DNA of 64,000 bases from Nostoc sp. NIES-4103 (GCF_002368335.1 NZ_AP018288.1:2129269-2193268), one strand, 5' to 3'; positions 18,093 through 26,692 are shown, counted from the first letter of the stretch. Notes: a model not told the origin generated them from the sequence alone. A program made the numbers and translations.

Positions 18093-18692
18093 CTAAGCCG
18101 ATCGCATGTTTTGCTGTTCTTGATGTTTTAGTTGCAATTTATACATATGGTTAAATAAGTGCCAGCAATATTCTTCTGGTAGTCCACAGGTGATAGCACC
18201 CCGTAGCACAACGTTAAAGTACCAGTCGTTCGGTGCAATTTCTTCTGCAAGTTTATTGACTACTACATAGGTGCGAACATCTTTATACACCCGATTTTGG
18301 CAGTGAATATCTACTATTTCATGACGATAAAGGCCTTGGGAAACACCTTCACGTATGTCTAGGTGTTCACTCAGCCGCAAGGGTAGCTGATAAAGTACGC
18401 CTCTGACACTTGCTTTGGAGTCTTTCACTACATCCAAAACACCGCAATTACGAGTTGGAGAACACAGATAAAATCCTAATCGATATTCTTTTAATATTCC
18501 AGTACCGATGATGTAATGGTGGGTATTTTCACCAAGCGATCGCTTTAAATCCACCGGACACATGCAAGAACCGTAAGCAAAATAGTAGAACGTCGGCTCC
18601 TTCGGTCGCTTTTGTTGTAGTTTCAACTCTGCATTTGCAGGATTATGAGGTTGCACCCAGCTATGATCTGAGTGTCCACTTTGATTACTCAT
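18093..18692 (-). CDS. Gamma-glutamylcyclotransferase-like (GGCT/AIG2 fold) protein
   Basis: The 199-residue protein has the hallmark phosphate-loop motif YFAYGSCM near residue 37 (usually YFAYGSNM) and a later REGVSQGLYRHEIVDI block whose glutamate aligns with the catalytic acid of the fold. These enzymes release 5-oxoproline from gamma-glutamyl compounds, for example in glutathione turnover; the real substrate is unknown. Several extra cysteines (SCMCPVDL, LCSPTRNCG) are unusual and may bind metal or be redox-active. It is convergent with the preceding exported-protein gene. Confidence 0.75.
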   Translation of the reverse strand: MSNQSGHSDHSWVQPHNPANAELKLQQKRPKEPTFYYFAYGSCMCPVDLKRSLGENTHHYIIGTGILKEYRLGFYLCSPTRNCGVLDVVKDSKASVRGVLYQLPLRLSEHLDIREGVSQGLYRHEIVDIHCQNRVYKDVRTYVVVNKLAEEIAPNDWYFNVVLRGAITCGLPEEYCWHLFNHMYKLQLKHQEQQNMRSA

Positions 18693-18875
18693 CTATCCCT
18701 AGAGGTATTTGCTACAGGCATAATTCTACCATAAAACATATTAATAAATACAACATTAATTTGATAGGTAAACCGTAGTTTAGAGTACAGTTGACTGTTA
18801 ACCGTAAACAAAAATTTCCAGTAAAATTAATGCTGGCGCTCAAACAGCTGTTGCTCAAGCCATAAGGAAATCATC

Positions 18876-19244
18876 ATGACAGAGGCTAAAAACGTAATCG
18901 GCACTAACTTAGAGCTTTGCTGCACTTCTCCCATGACTGGGTATTACCGCGACGGTTTTTGTCGCACAGGCGGTCAGGATTTTGGATCGCATGTCGTATG
19001 TGCCCAAGTAACAGCAGAATTCCTTGAGTTTACCAAATCACGAGGTAACGACCTTAGCACCCCTGTTCCTGATTATAATTTCCCTGGTTTGAAACCAGGC
19101 GATCGCTGGTGTTTGTGCGCTTCTCGCTGGCAGGAAGCTCTAGAAGCTGGTGTTGCTCCACCCGTCATTCTTTGCGCCACTCATCCTAGAGCATTAGAAG
19201 TCGTTTCCCTAGATGATCTGAAAAAACATGCGCTTTCAGTTTAG
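18876..19244 (+). CDS. DUF2237 family protein
   Basis: A 122-residue cytosolic protein with the DUF2237 signature: NVIGTxLExCCTSPMTGYYRDG at the start, VCAQVTAEFLEF, then GDRWCLCASRWQEA and a C-terminal PPVILCATHPRALE. Family members are small conserved proteins of unknown function found across bacteria. The start ATG has AAGGA about ten bases upstream. The conserved cysteines (CC near residue 12, C near 49, CLC near 87, LCAT near 105) are all present. It is a single gene with its own short leader. Confidence 0.88.
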   Translation: MTEAKNVIGTNLELCCTSPMTGYYRDGFCRTGGQDFGSHVVCAQVTAEFLEFTKSRGNDLSTPVPDYNFPGLKPGDRWCLCASRWQEALEAGVAPPVILCATHPRALEVVSLDDLKKHALSV

Positions 19245-19383
19245 GGTGTAGGGTGTAGGGTGGGGAGCAGGGGAGATGAGGGGGATGAGGGGGATGAGGG
19301 AGAAATAGCAACTGACAGCTGACAACTGACACTAGTATGTGATGATAGGATGAATGAGATTTTGAGCTAATTCAGCGGCACAA
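19245..19383. repeat. Nonamer array and short repeats before the ParA-like pair
   Basis: Contains GGGTGTA repeats (19243-19260), a (GATGAGGGG)n array at about 19275-19301 and TGACAGC/TGACAAC units at about 19310-19330. No gene. Confidence 0.7.
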
Positions 19384-19923
19384 ATGGCACGCACAAAGTC
19401 TGGACAAAAGATTCCTATTGAGAAACTTCAAGCTTCCATAGCAGAACTAGAAAAGTTAGAAGAGAAACCTAAAGAAGAATTAACACTGCGAGAGAGTATT
19501 TATTTCCTTCGCACTCATTTGCAATCGGCTCTGAAGAAGGGCTACAGTTATCAAGACCTTTCTAAAATACTTGCAGATCAAGAAGTTAAAGTTTCGGCTG
19601 CCACAATTAAACAATACTTAACGGACATTGAGAAGGAAGAAAGTACAAAAAAGCCAAGGACGAAATCAAGACAAGTTAAGCAAGCTGACTCTGCTGCTCT
19701 TGATTTGTCAACATCATCAGCAACCCCACCAGAAGCTGAATTAACTCTATTCTTTGAAAAGCTGAATGCAGATGTGGGTCAATCTACTATAGAAATCCCA
19801 CAGAAGCAGTCATCAACAGATAGTATAGAGCCTGAACAGAAAATTACCAAAGCTGTGAGGCGAAGAAATCCAAAAACTTCTCAGCCGAAAGCAAATATTT
19901 TAGATGATTTCAATCAGTACTAG
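19384..19923 (+). CDS. Basic protein with predicted helix-turn-helix, partner of ParA-like ATPase
   Basis: A 179-residue, lysine-rich protein. Residues about 55-85 (GYSYQDLSKIL...KVSAATIKQYL) look like a helix-turn-helix of the kind seen in plasmid accessory transfer proteins. The N-terminal half has coiled-coil character; the C-terminal half is disordered and ends in a basic RRRNPKTS tail. It starts at ATG and stops 11 bases before the ParA-like gene, so the two form an operon. In plasmids and integrative elements such a pair serves mobilisation or partition. I do not recognise an exact family. It may bind DNA and recruit the ATPase. A possible element end lies downstream, which supports an origin by transfer. 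Confidence 0.55.
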   Translation: MARTKSGQKIPIEKLQASIAELEKLEEKPKEELTLRESIYFLRTHLQSALKKGYSYQDLSKILADQEVKVSAATIKQYLTDIEKEESTKKPRTKSRQVKQADSAALDLSTSSATPPEAELTLFFEKLNADVGQSTIEIPQKQSSTDSIEPEQKITKAVRRRNPKTSQPKANILDDFNQY

Positions 19924-19934
19924 GGGTAGCTGTT

Positions 19935-20639
19935 ATGCCGACAATTCATTTAATAGATGGTGAAAAGGGTGGGGTAGGAAAGTCTCTCGTAACCCGGACA
20001 ATGGTTCAGTATTGTCTGGATAAAAGAATACCGTTTGTACCTGTGGAGACTGATAGGTCTAATCCTGATGTTGCTGGTGTTTATAAGGGAATATGTCAGT
20101 ATGCTGTGTTTACTGAAGATGAACGGCAGGCTGATAAAGCAGATAGAATTTTTGAAATGGCTATGTCTAAGCCAGTAATTGTCAACCTGGCTGCTCAATC
20201 GCATAGAGCTGTCAAAAGCTGGATTGAAAAAAATCAGTTAATCGAACTGGGAAGTTCTGAGGGAGTGAGTTTTTGTAAGTGGTTTGTGTCCACAGGAGGA
20301 TATGACAGTTTAAATTTATTTGTGCAGTCAGTAAATAGCTACGGTGACAGAATCCTTCATATTCTGGTGAAGAATTTCGGCTTATGCGACGATTGGGAGC
20401 ATGTTGAGTCAGACCCTGTGATGCAAAAGCTGTTGAAGAAACACAGGATTCAGGTTATTGATTTTCCGAAACTGTCATATAAAGAAAGAAATATCATTGA
20501 CCAAAATCGCCTGACCTTTGCGGAAGCCAGAGAATATAAAGACTTTGGGGTTCTTGGTAAACAGCGAGTTGTACATTTTCTTAAGCTTGCTTATGCTGCT
20601 TTTGAGACAGTCGGTATCTGGTATGAAGAGGTTAAGTAA
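19935..20639 (+). CDS. ParA/MinD-superfamily P-loop ATPase, mobile-element type
   Basis: The 234-residue protein opens with IHLIDGEKGGVGKS, a deviant Walker A box of the ParA/MinD type, and continues with VPVETDRSNPDVAG, matching the switch I region. The middle and C-terminal thirds (STGGYDSLNLFVQ, KNFGLCDDWE, FPKLSYKERNIID) are not typical of chromosomal ParA or MinD. They resemble ATPases carried by mobilisable elements, based on general recollection rather than a search. It likely acts as an ATP-driven positioning or transfer factor with the gene just upstream. No ParB or parS is seen. Its stop is about 50 bases before a transposon-end-like repeat. Confidence 0.7.
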   Translation: MPTIHLIDGEKGGVGKSLVTRTMVQYCLDKRIPFVPVETDRSNPDVAGVYKGICQYAVFTEDERQADKADRIFEMAMSKPVIVNLAAQSHRAVKSWIEKNQLIELGSSEGVSFCKWFVSTGGYDSLNLFVQSVNSYGDRILHILVKNFGLCDDWEHVESDPVMQKLLKKHRIQVIDFPKLSYKERNIIDQNRLTFAEAREYKDFGVLGKQRVVHFLKLAYAAFETVGIWYEEVK

Positions 20640-20690
20640 GTGTCATTAGGGGTCTCTATTATGGCCCTTGATGCTTAAGTCTAGATCAGG

Positions 20691-20802
20691 CAATAACGGG
20701 AATAGCTTGTTTGCGAAAATGAATACTACAACCCTGATATCGGTTAGGGTTCAACTCAATGACCTTAGTTTGTCATCGTGTCATTGAGCTTGTCAGTGTA
20801 CA
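20691..20802. mobile_element. Candidate Tn7-like/CAST-type transposon end, copy 1
   Basis: Read on the minus strand from 20802 inward, the sequence begins TGTACACTGACAAGCTCAAT and continues with spaced TGACA and ATGACAAAC units, the layout of repeated transposase binding sites behind a TGTACA terminus. Cyanobacterial Cas12k-associated Tn7-like elements are remembered to end with TGTACA followed by TGACAAATTA-type repeats. A second version lies at 23549-23659 with about 78% identity by eye over 111 bases. No transposase, cas gene or opposite end is visible, so this would be a relic or a solitary end. Confidence 0.45.
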
Positions 20803-20986
20803 ACAGTTTAAGCAACCTGCCAGGATGCGATCGCACTCGCACCTCATTACAACATTGCGATCGCTCCTCCCCATTACTAATGTACAGTACCAAATGATCT
20901 TATTCAAAGAGGAAAATAAGCTGCAAGCAGATGGGATTGTTGGTATAAAAACTTGGATATCTTTGCTGTGGATTGAGAGTGAATAA
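20803..20986 (+). pseudogene. Remnant of a peptidoglycan-binding domain gene
   Basis: The frame ending at 20986 finishes with LFKEENKLQADGIVGIKTW, which matches the end of a PG_binding_1 domain (FQxxNGLxADGIVGPKTW). Upstream of about residue 40 the match is lost and the frame runs into the transposon-end-like repeat. The gene was probably truncated there. No start with a ribosome-binding site is present. Confidence 0.5.
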
Positions 20987-21118
20987 CATACAAGATAAAT
21001 GAGTATTCATAAATAATGTGGTTTTAACTACGTTATTGACTTGAATGAGTAAGATAAACTGGCTGAATGTATGTCATCAAACTACTGACTTTGATTTAGT
21101 CACAAAAAAGGATAACCA

Positions 21119-21343
21119 ATGAGCAAAGATCTAGCCAAAGTAATCTTATGGGAAGAAAATCAAAAAGATTTTCTCAAAAAATTCTATGATTTACAATTTG
21201 TTCCTAGAATAGGAGAGGAAATTTACCTGAAAAAGGAGAAATGGAGAGTAACTAGAGTTGAACATGATTTAGAAGTGAATGAGATTAATGTCTACATAGA
21301 AATCATCAAAAAAGTGAAGCATGAGAAAGCATCTAATTCATAA
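21119..21343 (+). CDS. Small hypothetical protein (74 aa)
   Basis: A charged 74-residue protein with ATG and AAAGGAT seven bases upstream. Its pattern (FVPRIGEEIYLKKEKWRVTRVEHDLEVNEINVYIEI) suggests a small beta-barrel with alternating hydrophobic strands. No family recognised. It is flanked by gaps of over 100 bases and lies between the two transposon-end-like repeats. Confidence 0.5.
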   Translation: MSKDLAKVILWEENQKDFLKKFYDLQFVPRIGEEIYLKKEKWRVTRVEHDLEVNEINVYIEIIKKVKHEKASNS

Positions 21344-21590
21344 ATAAAATTGCTCAGGTAGCTATGCTGTCTTGCTGAAGGCAGAAGAAATATTTATATT
21401 TATACCATTTCACTTTTCTGATACAAATTCTTTCACCTCTGCTCAAGAGCTGCCTATTTGTGTCAAAATTAAAGTCAAATGGTATTAGAGCATGGCTAGA
21501 ATATAGACCAAACCCACAAGCTAGGGCAAATAAATAGTGGGACTAACACAAGATGAACCACCTCAGACTGACCAAGAGTGGCACAGCAAT

Positions 21591-22142
21591 TTAACCAAGA
21601 TAAGGATACTGTGGCGGTTTGATTTTTAGTAATTCAGCCCAGTATTTGATAGCATTATTTTTAGTAGTTTCTATGTCACGCGATTTGTGAACTCTGCCTA
21701 TTTCCATGAGAAAATATGTCAGCTTCATAGCAGTAAGTAAGTTAATCAATCCTACTGCTTTCAAATGTTGTAAAAATAAGTGAAGCAAAATTTTTATTTT
21801 TCGTCTGTGGCGAAAGTGCATCCACCATTGCATTTGATGTATGGCAACAGTATTTTTATAATTTAATGTAGTTTCTACTTGGGTTAATTTATCTTTTACT
21901 TGCTGATAAAACTGTATTTCCCTATCATGATCACCTGCTTTTTGGGCTGTAGCAGCATCATCAGCTAATTGATAAGCCTGACTAATTAAGTTACCTGCGG
22001 TTTCTGCTTGCTGGTGATTATAACCAAGTTTCATATATATGGTAGCTGCTGCTGATGCTAATTGTGCAAAGTTTTCAGCATCATGTAACCAATATATTTG
22101 TGCTTGTAATTCTCCTAGTGTGGCTGCTAAATTCTCATTCAT
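21591..22142 (-). CDS. Helical hypothetical protein (183 aa)
   Basis: A soluble protein from an ATG, rich in helices, with a TPR-like alternation in residues 20-100 (AAATIYMKLGYNHQQAETAG..., AQKAGDHDREIQFYQQVK). The C-terminal third is basic (HFRHRRKIKIL). It shows no catalytic motif and I do not recognise it. It reads toward the preceding small gene and is about 165 bases from the aldo/keto reductase start-side neighbour. A short TPR-like scaffold is possible. Confidence 0.45.
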   Translation of the reverse strand: MNENLAATLGELQAQIYWLHDAENFAQLASAAATIYMKLGYNHQQAETAGNLISQAYQLADDAATAQKAGDHDREIQFYQQVKDKLTQVETTLNYKNTVAIHQMQWWMHFRHRRKIKILLHLFLQHLKAVGLINLLTAMKLTYFLMEIGRVHKSRDIETTKNNAIKYWAELLKIKPPQYPYLG

Positions 22143-22306
22143 ATTAAATCTAAGTTTTATTCTCAGGCAATCTGGTTGTGATTGACCACAGCAGTATTTT
22201 AAATGTTAAGCGATCGCTTATACTTCCTCGGCTTCATTTTGAGAGGAAAACCAAGAGCGATCGCTCATCGAGCAGCAGAATCTGAATACTCCAGCACTCA
22301 GATGGA

Positions 22307-23287
22307 TCAACGGTTAACAGTACTCATGTCTGGGTAACGCGCACCTGCTGCTACATTTTTTGGCGCAACTGCTTCAAGTTGATGCAACTGTTGTTCAGTC
22401 AGGGTAATTTCAGTAGCTGCAATATTCTCCTCCAAGTAAGTGCGGCGTTTTGTACCAGGAATGGGTACAATATCTTCTCCTTGAGCCAAAAGCCATGCTA
22501 GTGCTAATTGGCTGGAAGTTACTTTTTTTTCGGTGGCGATCGCCTTGACTTGCTCTACTAATTGCAGGTTCTTATAGAAATTCTCACCTTGAAAGCGAGG
22601 AGAATTTCTGCGATAGTCATCAGGTGCAAGATCATCAGGGCTGGTGATTGCACCTGATAAAAATCCTCTTCCTAATGGGCTATAGGCAACAAACCCAATT
22701 CCTAATTCCCGCACAGTAGATAAAATTTCATCCTCTGGCTCTCGACTCCAAAGAGAGTATTCTGTTTGCAATGCAGTAATGGGGTGAACTGCCACAGCTC
22801 GCCGAATCGTGGCAGGAGCAGCTTCGGAAAGTCCTAAATAACGGACTTTGCCAAGCTTGACTAACTCTGCCATTGCCCCTACAGTATCTTCAATGGGTAC
22901 AGTTGGATCTACACGATGTTGATAATAGAGGTCAATGACTTCAACTCCCAAACGTTTTAGCGAAGCATCGCAAGCTTGATGGACATATTCTGGTCTGCCA
23001 TTAATCCCTTTCCAACCACCATCTTCAGTGCGGACATTGCCAAACTTGGTTGCTAATACTACCTGATCTCGGCGGCCTTTAATGGCTCTGCCTACTAGTT
23101 GCTCATTAGTAAAGGGCCCATACATATCAGCAGTATCAAGAAAATTAACTCCAAGTTCCAATGCTCGATGAATTGTAGCGATCGCCTCCTGTTCATCACG
23201 ACCACTATAGAATTCAGACATTCCCATGCAACCAAGTCCGATACTTGAAACCTCTAACCCTTGTTTGCCTAGCTTTCTGGTTTTCAT
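22307..23287 (-). CDS. Aldo/keto reductase
   Basis: A 326-residue NADPH-dependent aldo/keto reductase. Family motifs in order: GLGCMGMSEFY near residue 17, FLDTADMYG near 50 (catalytic Asp and Tyr), LATKFG near 80 (catalytic Lys), YYQHRVDP near 122 (the catalytic His region), YSLWSREPE, and the C-terminal cofactor block VPIPGTKRRTYLEENIAA. It belongs to the AKR11/13-like YakC group that reduces small aldehydes and ketones. The ATG at 23287 has AGGAGG seven bases upstream, an unusually strong ribosome-binding site for this window. Single gene. Confidence 0.92.
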   Translation of the reverse strand: MKTRKLGKQGLEVSSIGLGCMGMSEFYSGRDEQEAIATIHRALELGVNFLDTADMYGPFTNEQLVGRAIKGRRDQVVLATKFGNVRTEDGGWKGINGRPEYVHQACDASLKRLGVEVIDLYYQHRVDPTVPIEDTVGAMAELVKLGKVRYLGLSEAAPATIRRAVAVHPITALQTEYSLWSREPEDEILSTVRELGIGFVAYSPLGRGFLSGAITSPDDLAPDDYRRNSPRFQGENFYKNLQLVEQVKAIATEKKVTSSQLALAWLLAQGEDIVPIPGTKRRTYLEENIAATEITLTEQQLHQLEAVAPKNVAAGARYPDMSTVNR

Positions 23288-23548
23288 GAAATAACCTCCT
23301 AGTCAGTAATTGGTCAGATAAAATTAGCTCTTTGAGCATTATCTCTTTCCCTATGACCAAGTTATCTATTCATGAACTACCCCTGGCTCTAGCTAAGCTC
23401 ATATTTTCAGTAACTCAGGTATTATTACAGCTAATTATTCCTATAGTCTTTTGTTGTATGCGGTTTAGAAGTTGGTTAGCACTATATCAAGTAATTCTGT
23501 TAGATATTGCGCTGTTGTGGAGTGTCTTGTGTCAGCGTCCATCTCAGC

Positions 23549-23659
23549 CAATAACGGGTATAGCTTGCTTGTTAAAATGAATGTTACAAGCCTGATATCA
23601 GATAGGTTCAACTCGAAGACCAGAGTTTCTCATCGTATCATTTAATTTGTCGCTGTAAA
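23549..23659. mobile_element. Candidate Tn7-like/CAST-type transposon end, copy 2
   Basis: Same order and orientation as the copy at 20691-20802. On the minus strand it starts TTTACAGCGACAAATTAAAT, then ATGATACGATGAGAAACTC. The terminal TGTACA is altered to TTTACA, so this copy may be inactive, although its GCGACAAATTA is nearer the remembered consensus. The inner 55 bases (CAATAACGGG-ATAGCTTG...CTGATATC) are also shared. Confidence 0.45.
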
Positions 23660-23773
23660 TCAGTAGCGAGTACCGCCGCCAAAATCTTTGCAGATTTATA
23701 GATAAATATTTATATAATTCATAATAAAAAATGCATTTTTGTTGTGTAAGCTAACTTATAAAAATGTTAGTAA

Positions 23774-23994
23774 GTAGGCGAACTAATTCAATGTAAAATG
23801 CCAACCGAGGAAACCAACTCAAGAAAATGCTTTTTCTTCCTGCCCTAGCCTACACCTTGATGAGGTAGCCCCATCTTAGGAGTGTCCAAGACTGCGACCT
23901 CCTGACCACTAACTTGCTTGGCACTTTGCAATCGATGCAAGGCTGAAGATGTGAGACTGTTTCACCTACTGCCTTTTAGTTAGAACATCGGCAG
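23774..23994. ncRNA. Hairpin-rich region, possible structured RNA
   Basis: At least five potential stems occur in 220 bases: GTAGGC/GCCTAC (23774-23779 with 23848-23853), AGAAAA/TTTTCT inside it, AGGAG/CTCCT (23878-23882 with 23899-23903), TTGCA/TGCAA (23926-23930 with 23936-23940) and CTGCC/GGCAG (23969-23973 with 23990-23994). The region is more GC-rich than its flanks and has no open frame. No known riboswitch or RNA family motif was recognised. The strand is unknown. Confidence 0.3.
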
Positions 23995-24551
23995 AGAAGG
24001 TCAAAAAGTTAGTTATTTCTTTAAAATAAAAAAGATAAAATTTGCTATGTCAATCACACTAAAAAATAGTATTTTTTAAAAAACTAATTTTTGTAACATT
24101 TGATAACATTTGGGTAAAGTCTAGAAAACAATCAGAAATTTCCATAACACCCTCTGTTATAGGAATAAAATTCAGAAATTACACGGATATAATTAAATAC
24201 AATAATGATTAAGATGATATAGCACTAATGAAAGTATCTGAATGTTCGGAGTGTAGCAATCTGATTTGAGAGGGGAAAAGTTAGTGAGGATGTAAAGTAT
24301 GTTGAGAGGAAATTCTGCATTGGAACGCTACTCTATTAGTAATGCTTTTGTTATCTCTCTACTTCTTTTGAGCTTTTCAAGCTGACTCAGAAAAGCTAGA
24401 TGCCGACACATTTAAAACAAATGGTTGCTATGAAAATTAGCTTACCAATTGTAGAAAGCGATCGCACAGATGCTTGTAGATAGCTAGATGATTAGATAGC
24501 TAGTGTGGGTTTTGGAAGAGCTGACTTACTTTTTAATTAAAGGAACAAAGT

Positions 24552-25760
24552 ATGACCCACCCGGAAGTGATGGTATCGAATAATATACTTGATGAATTTA
24601 AAACTTGTACTCAACTGCAATATAACGGCCAGTTAAATATTAAAAGTTCAAAGGGACACCAATGGACTTTCTACTATCGCCTGGGACGACTTGTTTGGGC
24701 AACGGGGGGAACTCATCCTTTCAGACGTTGGCGTCGTTATATGGCTCAATATTGTCCCCAGGTTGATGTGGATAAGATGCAGTTACGCCAGCAAGACATA
24801 TCAATGAATCACTGGGATTATCGCCTGTGGGAGATTTTGTATAAAAAACAAAAAATTCAACGAGAACAAATTAATGCTATTGTGGAAAGCACGATCGCAG
24901 AACTTTTATTTGACCTAGCTCAACAAACGAATTTTGTTTCTGGAAGTTGCGATCGCAATCAAGACGTGATCTTAGAAACACCAATGAGTTACACGAGTGT
25001 AGATGTGTCTATGAAACATATGCAAGACTCGTGGACAACTTGGTCAGAAGCTGGCTTGGCGAATTTTGCTCCTGACTTAGCACCAGTTCTGCGAAAACCA
25101 GAACAACTCCAGCAGCAGGTTAGTCCATCTGTTTACAAAAATTTTGTAACTATGATTAACGGTAAACACACGCTGCGGGACTTAGGAGTAAAAATGAAGC
25201 AGAATGTTTTGCCTGTCACCCGTTCATTACTTCCTTATATTCTCAAAGGCATCATTGAACTAGTGGAAGTACCTGATTTACCCTTGGTAATAACTGAAGG
25301 CCAAAACAACCCTATCTCCACACAACCGAAAAGATCAACTGCTCCACTAGTAGCCTGCGTAGATGATAGCCCTCAAGTCTGTAAAATGCTAGAGGAAATT
25401 GTTACCGCAAATGGACTGAGGTTTGTCAAAATTCAGGATGCTGTACAAGCTCTACCAACTCTTATTCAGGATAAGCCAGATCTAATTTTCTTAGATTTGA
25501 TCATGCCAGTTGCTAGTGGTTACGAAATCTGTACTCAGTTGCGACGAATTTCTGCTTTTGCTAATACACCCGTGATTATTTTAACGGGCAACGACGGTCT
25601 CTTGGATAGAGTCCGTGCTAAAGTAGTCGGTTCTACAGATTTTCTCACTAAGCCTGTAGCAGCAGATAGGGTAATGAGTGTAGTACGTAAATATTTACCT
25701 GTACAGACTCCACCTCAAGCTAAAAGCAGACCTCAGCCTCCTTTAGAAGTCTGTCATTAA
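24552..25760 (+). CDS. pixG: PatA-type response regulator (PixG-like)
   Basis: The 402-residue protein pairs an N-terminal DUF4388/PatA-type region (about 1-235, with YNGQLNIKSSKG and the W-rich WTFYYRLGRLVWATGG) with a C-terminal receiver domain (about 277-390). The receiver has the acidic pair VDDS, the phosphoacceptor aspartate in IFLDLIMP near residue 315, the T of ILTGN and the lysine of LTKP. PatA-type regulators head the Pix/Hmp/Ptx chemotaxis-like clusters of cyanobacteria and act downstream of the CheA-type kinase on type IV pilus motility. AGGAAC precedes the ATG. The next gene is 533 bases away, so it may be transcribed apart from the others. Confidence 0.88.
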   Translation: MTHPEVMVSNNILDEFKTCTQLQYNGQLNIKSSKGHQWTFYYRLGRLVWATGGTHPFRRWRRYMAQYCPQVDVDKMQLRQQDISMNHWDYRLWEILYKKQKIQREQINAIVESTIAELLFDLAQQTNFVSGSCDRNQDVILETPMSYTSVDVSMKHMQDSWTTWSEAGLANFAPDLAPVLRKPEQLQQQVSPSVYKNFVTMINGKHTLRDLGVKMKQNVLPVTRSLLPYILKGIIELVEVPDLPLVITEGQNNPISTQPKRSTAPLVACVDDSPQVCKMLEEIVTANGLRFVKIQDAVQALPTLIQDKPDLIFLDLIMPVASGYEICTQLRRISAFANTPVIILTGNDGLLDRVRAKVVGSTDFLTKPVAADRVMSVVRKYLPVQTPPQAKSRPQPPLEVCH

Positions 25761-26293
25761 AGCAATAAAGAAGGCGGGAGGCAGAAATCAAGAAAAGCTT
25801 ATATTTGAAGCTTTTACTTCATTTCTAACTGCATAGTTCTTGTGAATCTGCTGCAATAGCCACAGTTCATTTGATAATTCGTTATTCCCTCATCAGAGGA
25901 ACTGTAAAAAAATACTTTTGAGCATGAGGGTAGCACTGATACCAAAATAGGTTAGGTGGTATTGTCTCACATTTCTGGAAAAGCTTTTTGGTTAAGATTT
26001 TTAAGCCAAAATTTCAAATCCCAAATTAGTTAGTATTAGGCATAGTTTTACCCAAAAGCATTTTTGTCAGCTTTGGGTTCTGTAACTTCAGCCTGAACTA
26101 TTTATGGGATCAATAAAACCTTTTTGTGTTGAAATTTCTGATGGAGAAAATGTAAATATTACGTATTTCTTCGGAGTCAGATATAGAAACGATGAATCAA
26201 AATTGGATGAAAACAAAAACTTGTATCAATCTAATTTTGATACACGTTTCAGTTTTTCTTTTCACTTTTAGGAGAATTTGACAGGTACTTACC
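25761..26293. other. 533-bp gap between pixG and pixH
   Basis: AT-rich and without a plausible gene. No obvious terminator hairpin. It may contain the promoter of pixH, but no clear -35/-10 pair can be chosen by eye. Confidence 0.5.
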
Positions 26294-26656
26294 ATGAATA
26301 CTGTTTTAGTTGTTGAAGATGGTTTGACTGATATGCAAATCCTCAGCCGTTACTTGCAACAGGCAGGTTATTCTGTGATTGGCGCCACAAGTAGTGAAGA
26401 GGCTCAAGTCAAAATAGACAGCACTAAGCCAGATTTGATATTTCTTGACGTAATTTTGCCAGGTAAAAGCGGTTTTGAAATTTGCAGAGAACTGAAAAAT
26501 AACCCCGATACTAGCAATATACCAGTAGTTTTTTGTTCAACTAAAAATAGTGATGTAGATAAAATATGGGGTAATATGTTGGGTGCAGAAGGTTATCTTT
26601 CCAAGCCAATTAATCAAGAAGAATTAGTATTAGTTCTCAAGCAGTTTCTGAAATAA
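26294..26656 (+). CDS. pixH: CheY-like single-domain response regulator (PixH-like)
   Basis: A 120-residue stand-alone receiver domain. The acidic pocket is formed by VVEDG near residue 6, the phosphoacceptor is the aspartate of LIFLDVILPG near residue 52, and CSTK and LSKPINQEE supply the threonine/serine and lysine switch residues. In the Pix system this is the second CheY, which receives phosphate from PixL. It is 36 bases upstream of the CheW gene and probably cotranscribed with it. Confidence 0.9.
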   Translation: MNTVLVVEDGLTDMQILSRYLQQAGYSVIGATSSEEAQVKIDSTKPDLIFLDVILPGKSGFEICRELKNNPDTSNIPVVFCSTKNSDVDKIWGNMLGAEGYLSKPINQEELVLVLKQFLK

Positions 26657-26692
26657 AACGATAAAAATATAATTTGTCAAACCAGTTATGAT

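Larger units (their letters stand above)
23288..24551. other. 1.26-kb gap before the pix cluster
   Basis: It holds, in order: an 82-codon hydrophobic frame (23332-23580) that I do not accept as a gene, the second transposon-end-like repeat (23549-23659), a chain of hairpins (23774-23994), AT-rich sequence, a 28-codon frame with a good ribosome-binding site (24299-24385) and the leader of pixG. The main items are listed separately. Confidence 0.6.

Noticed and set aside
20740..20775. TTAGGGTTCAACTC resembling a tRNA T-arm or part of a CRISPR repeat
   Set aside because: No acceptor, D or anticodon arms fit around it, and no repeat-spacer periodicity is present.
23332..23580. 82-codon hydrophobic frame
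   Set aside because: No ribosome-binding site, no recognisable domain, and its end lies in the transposon-end-like repeat.
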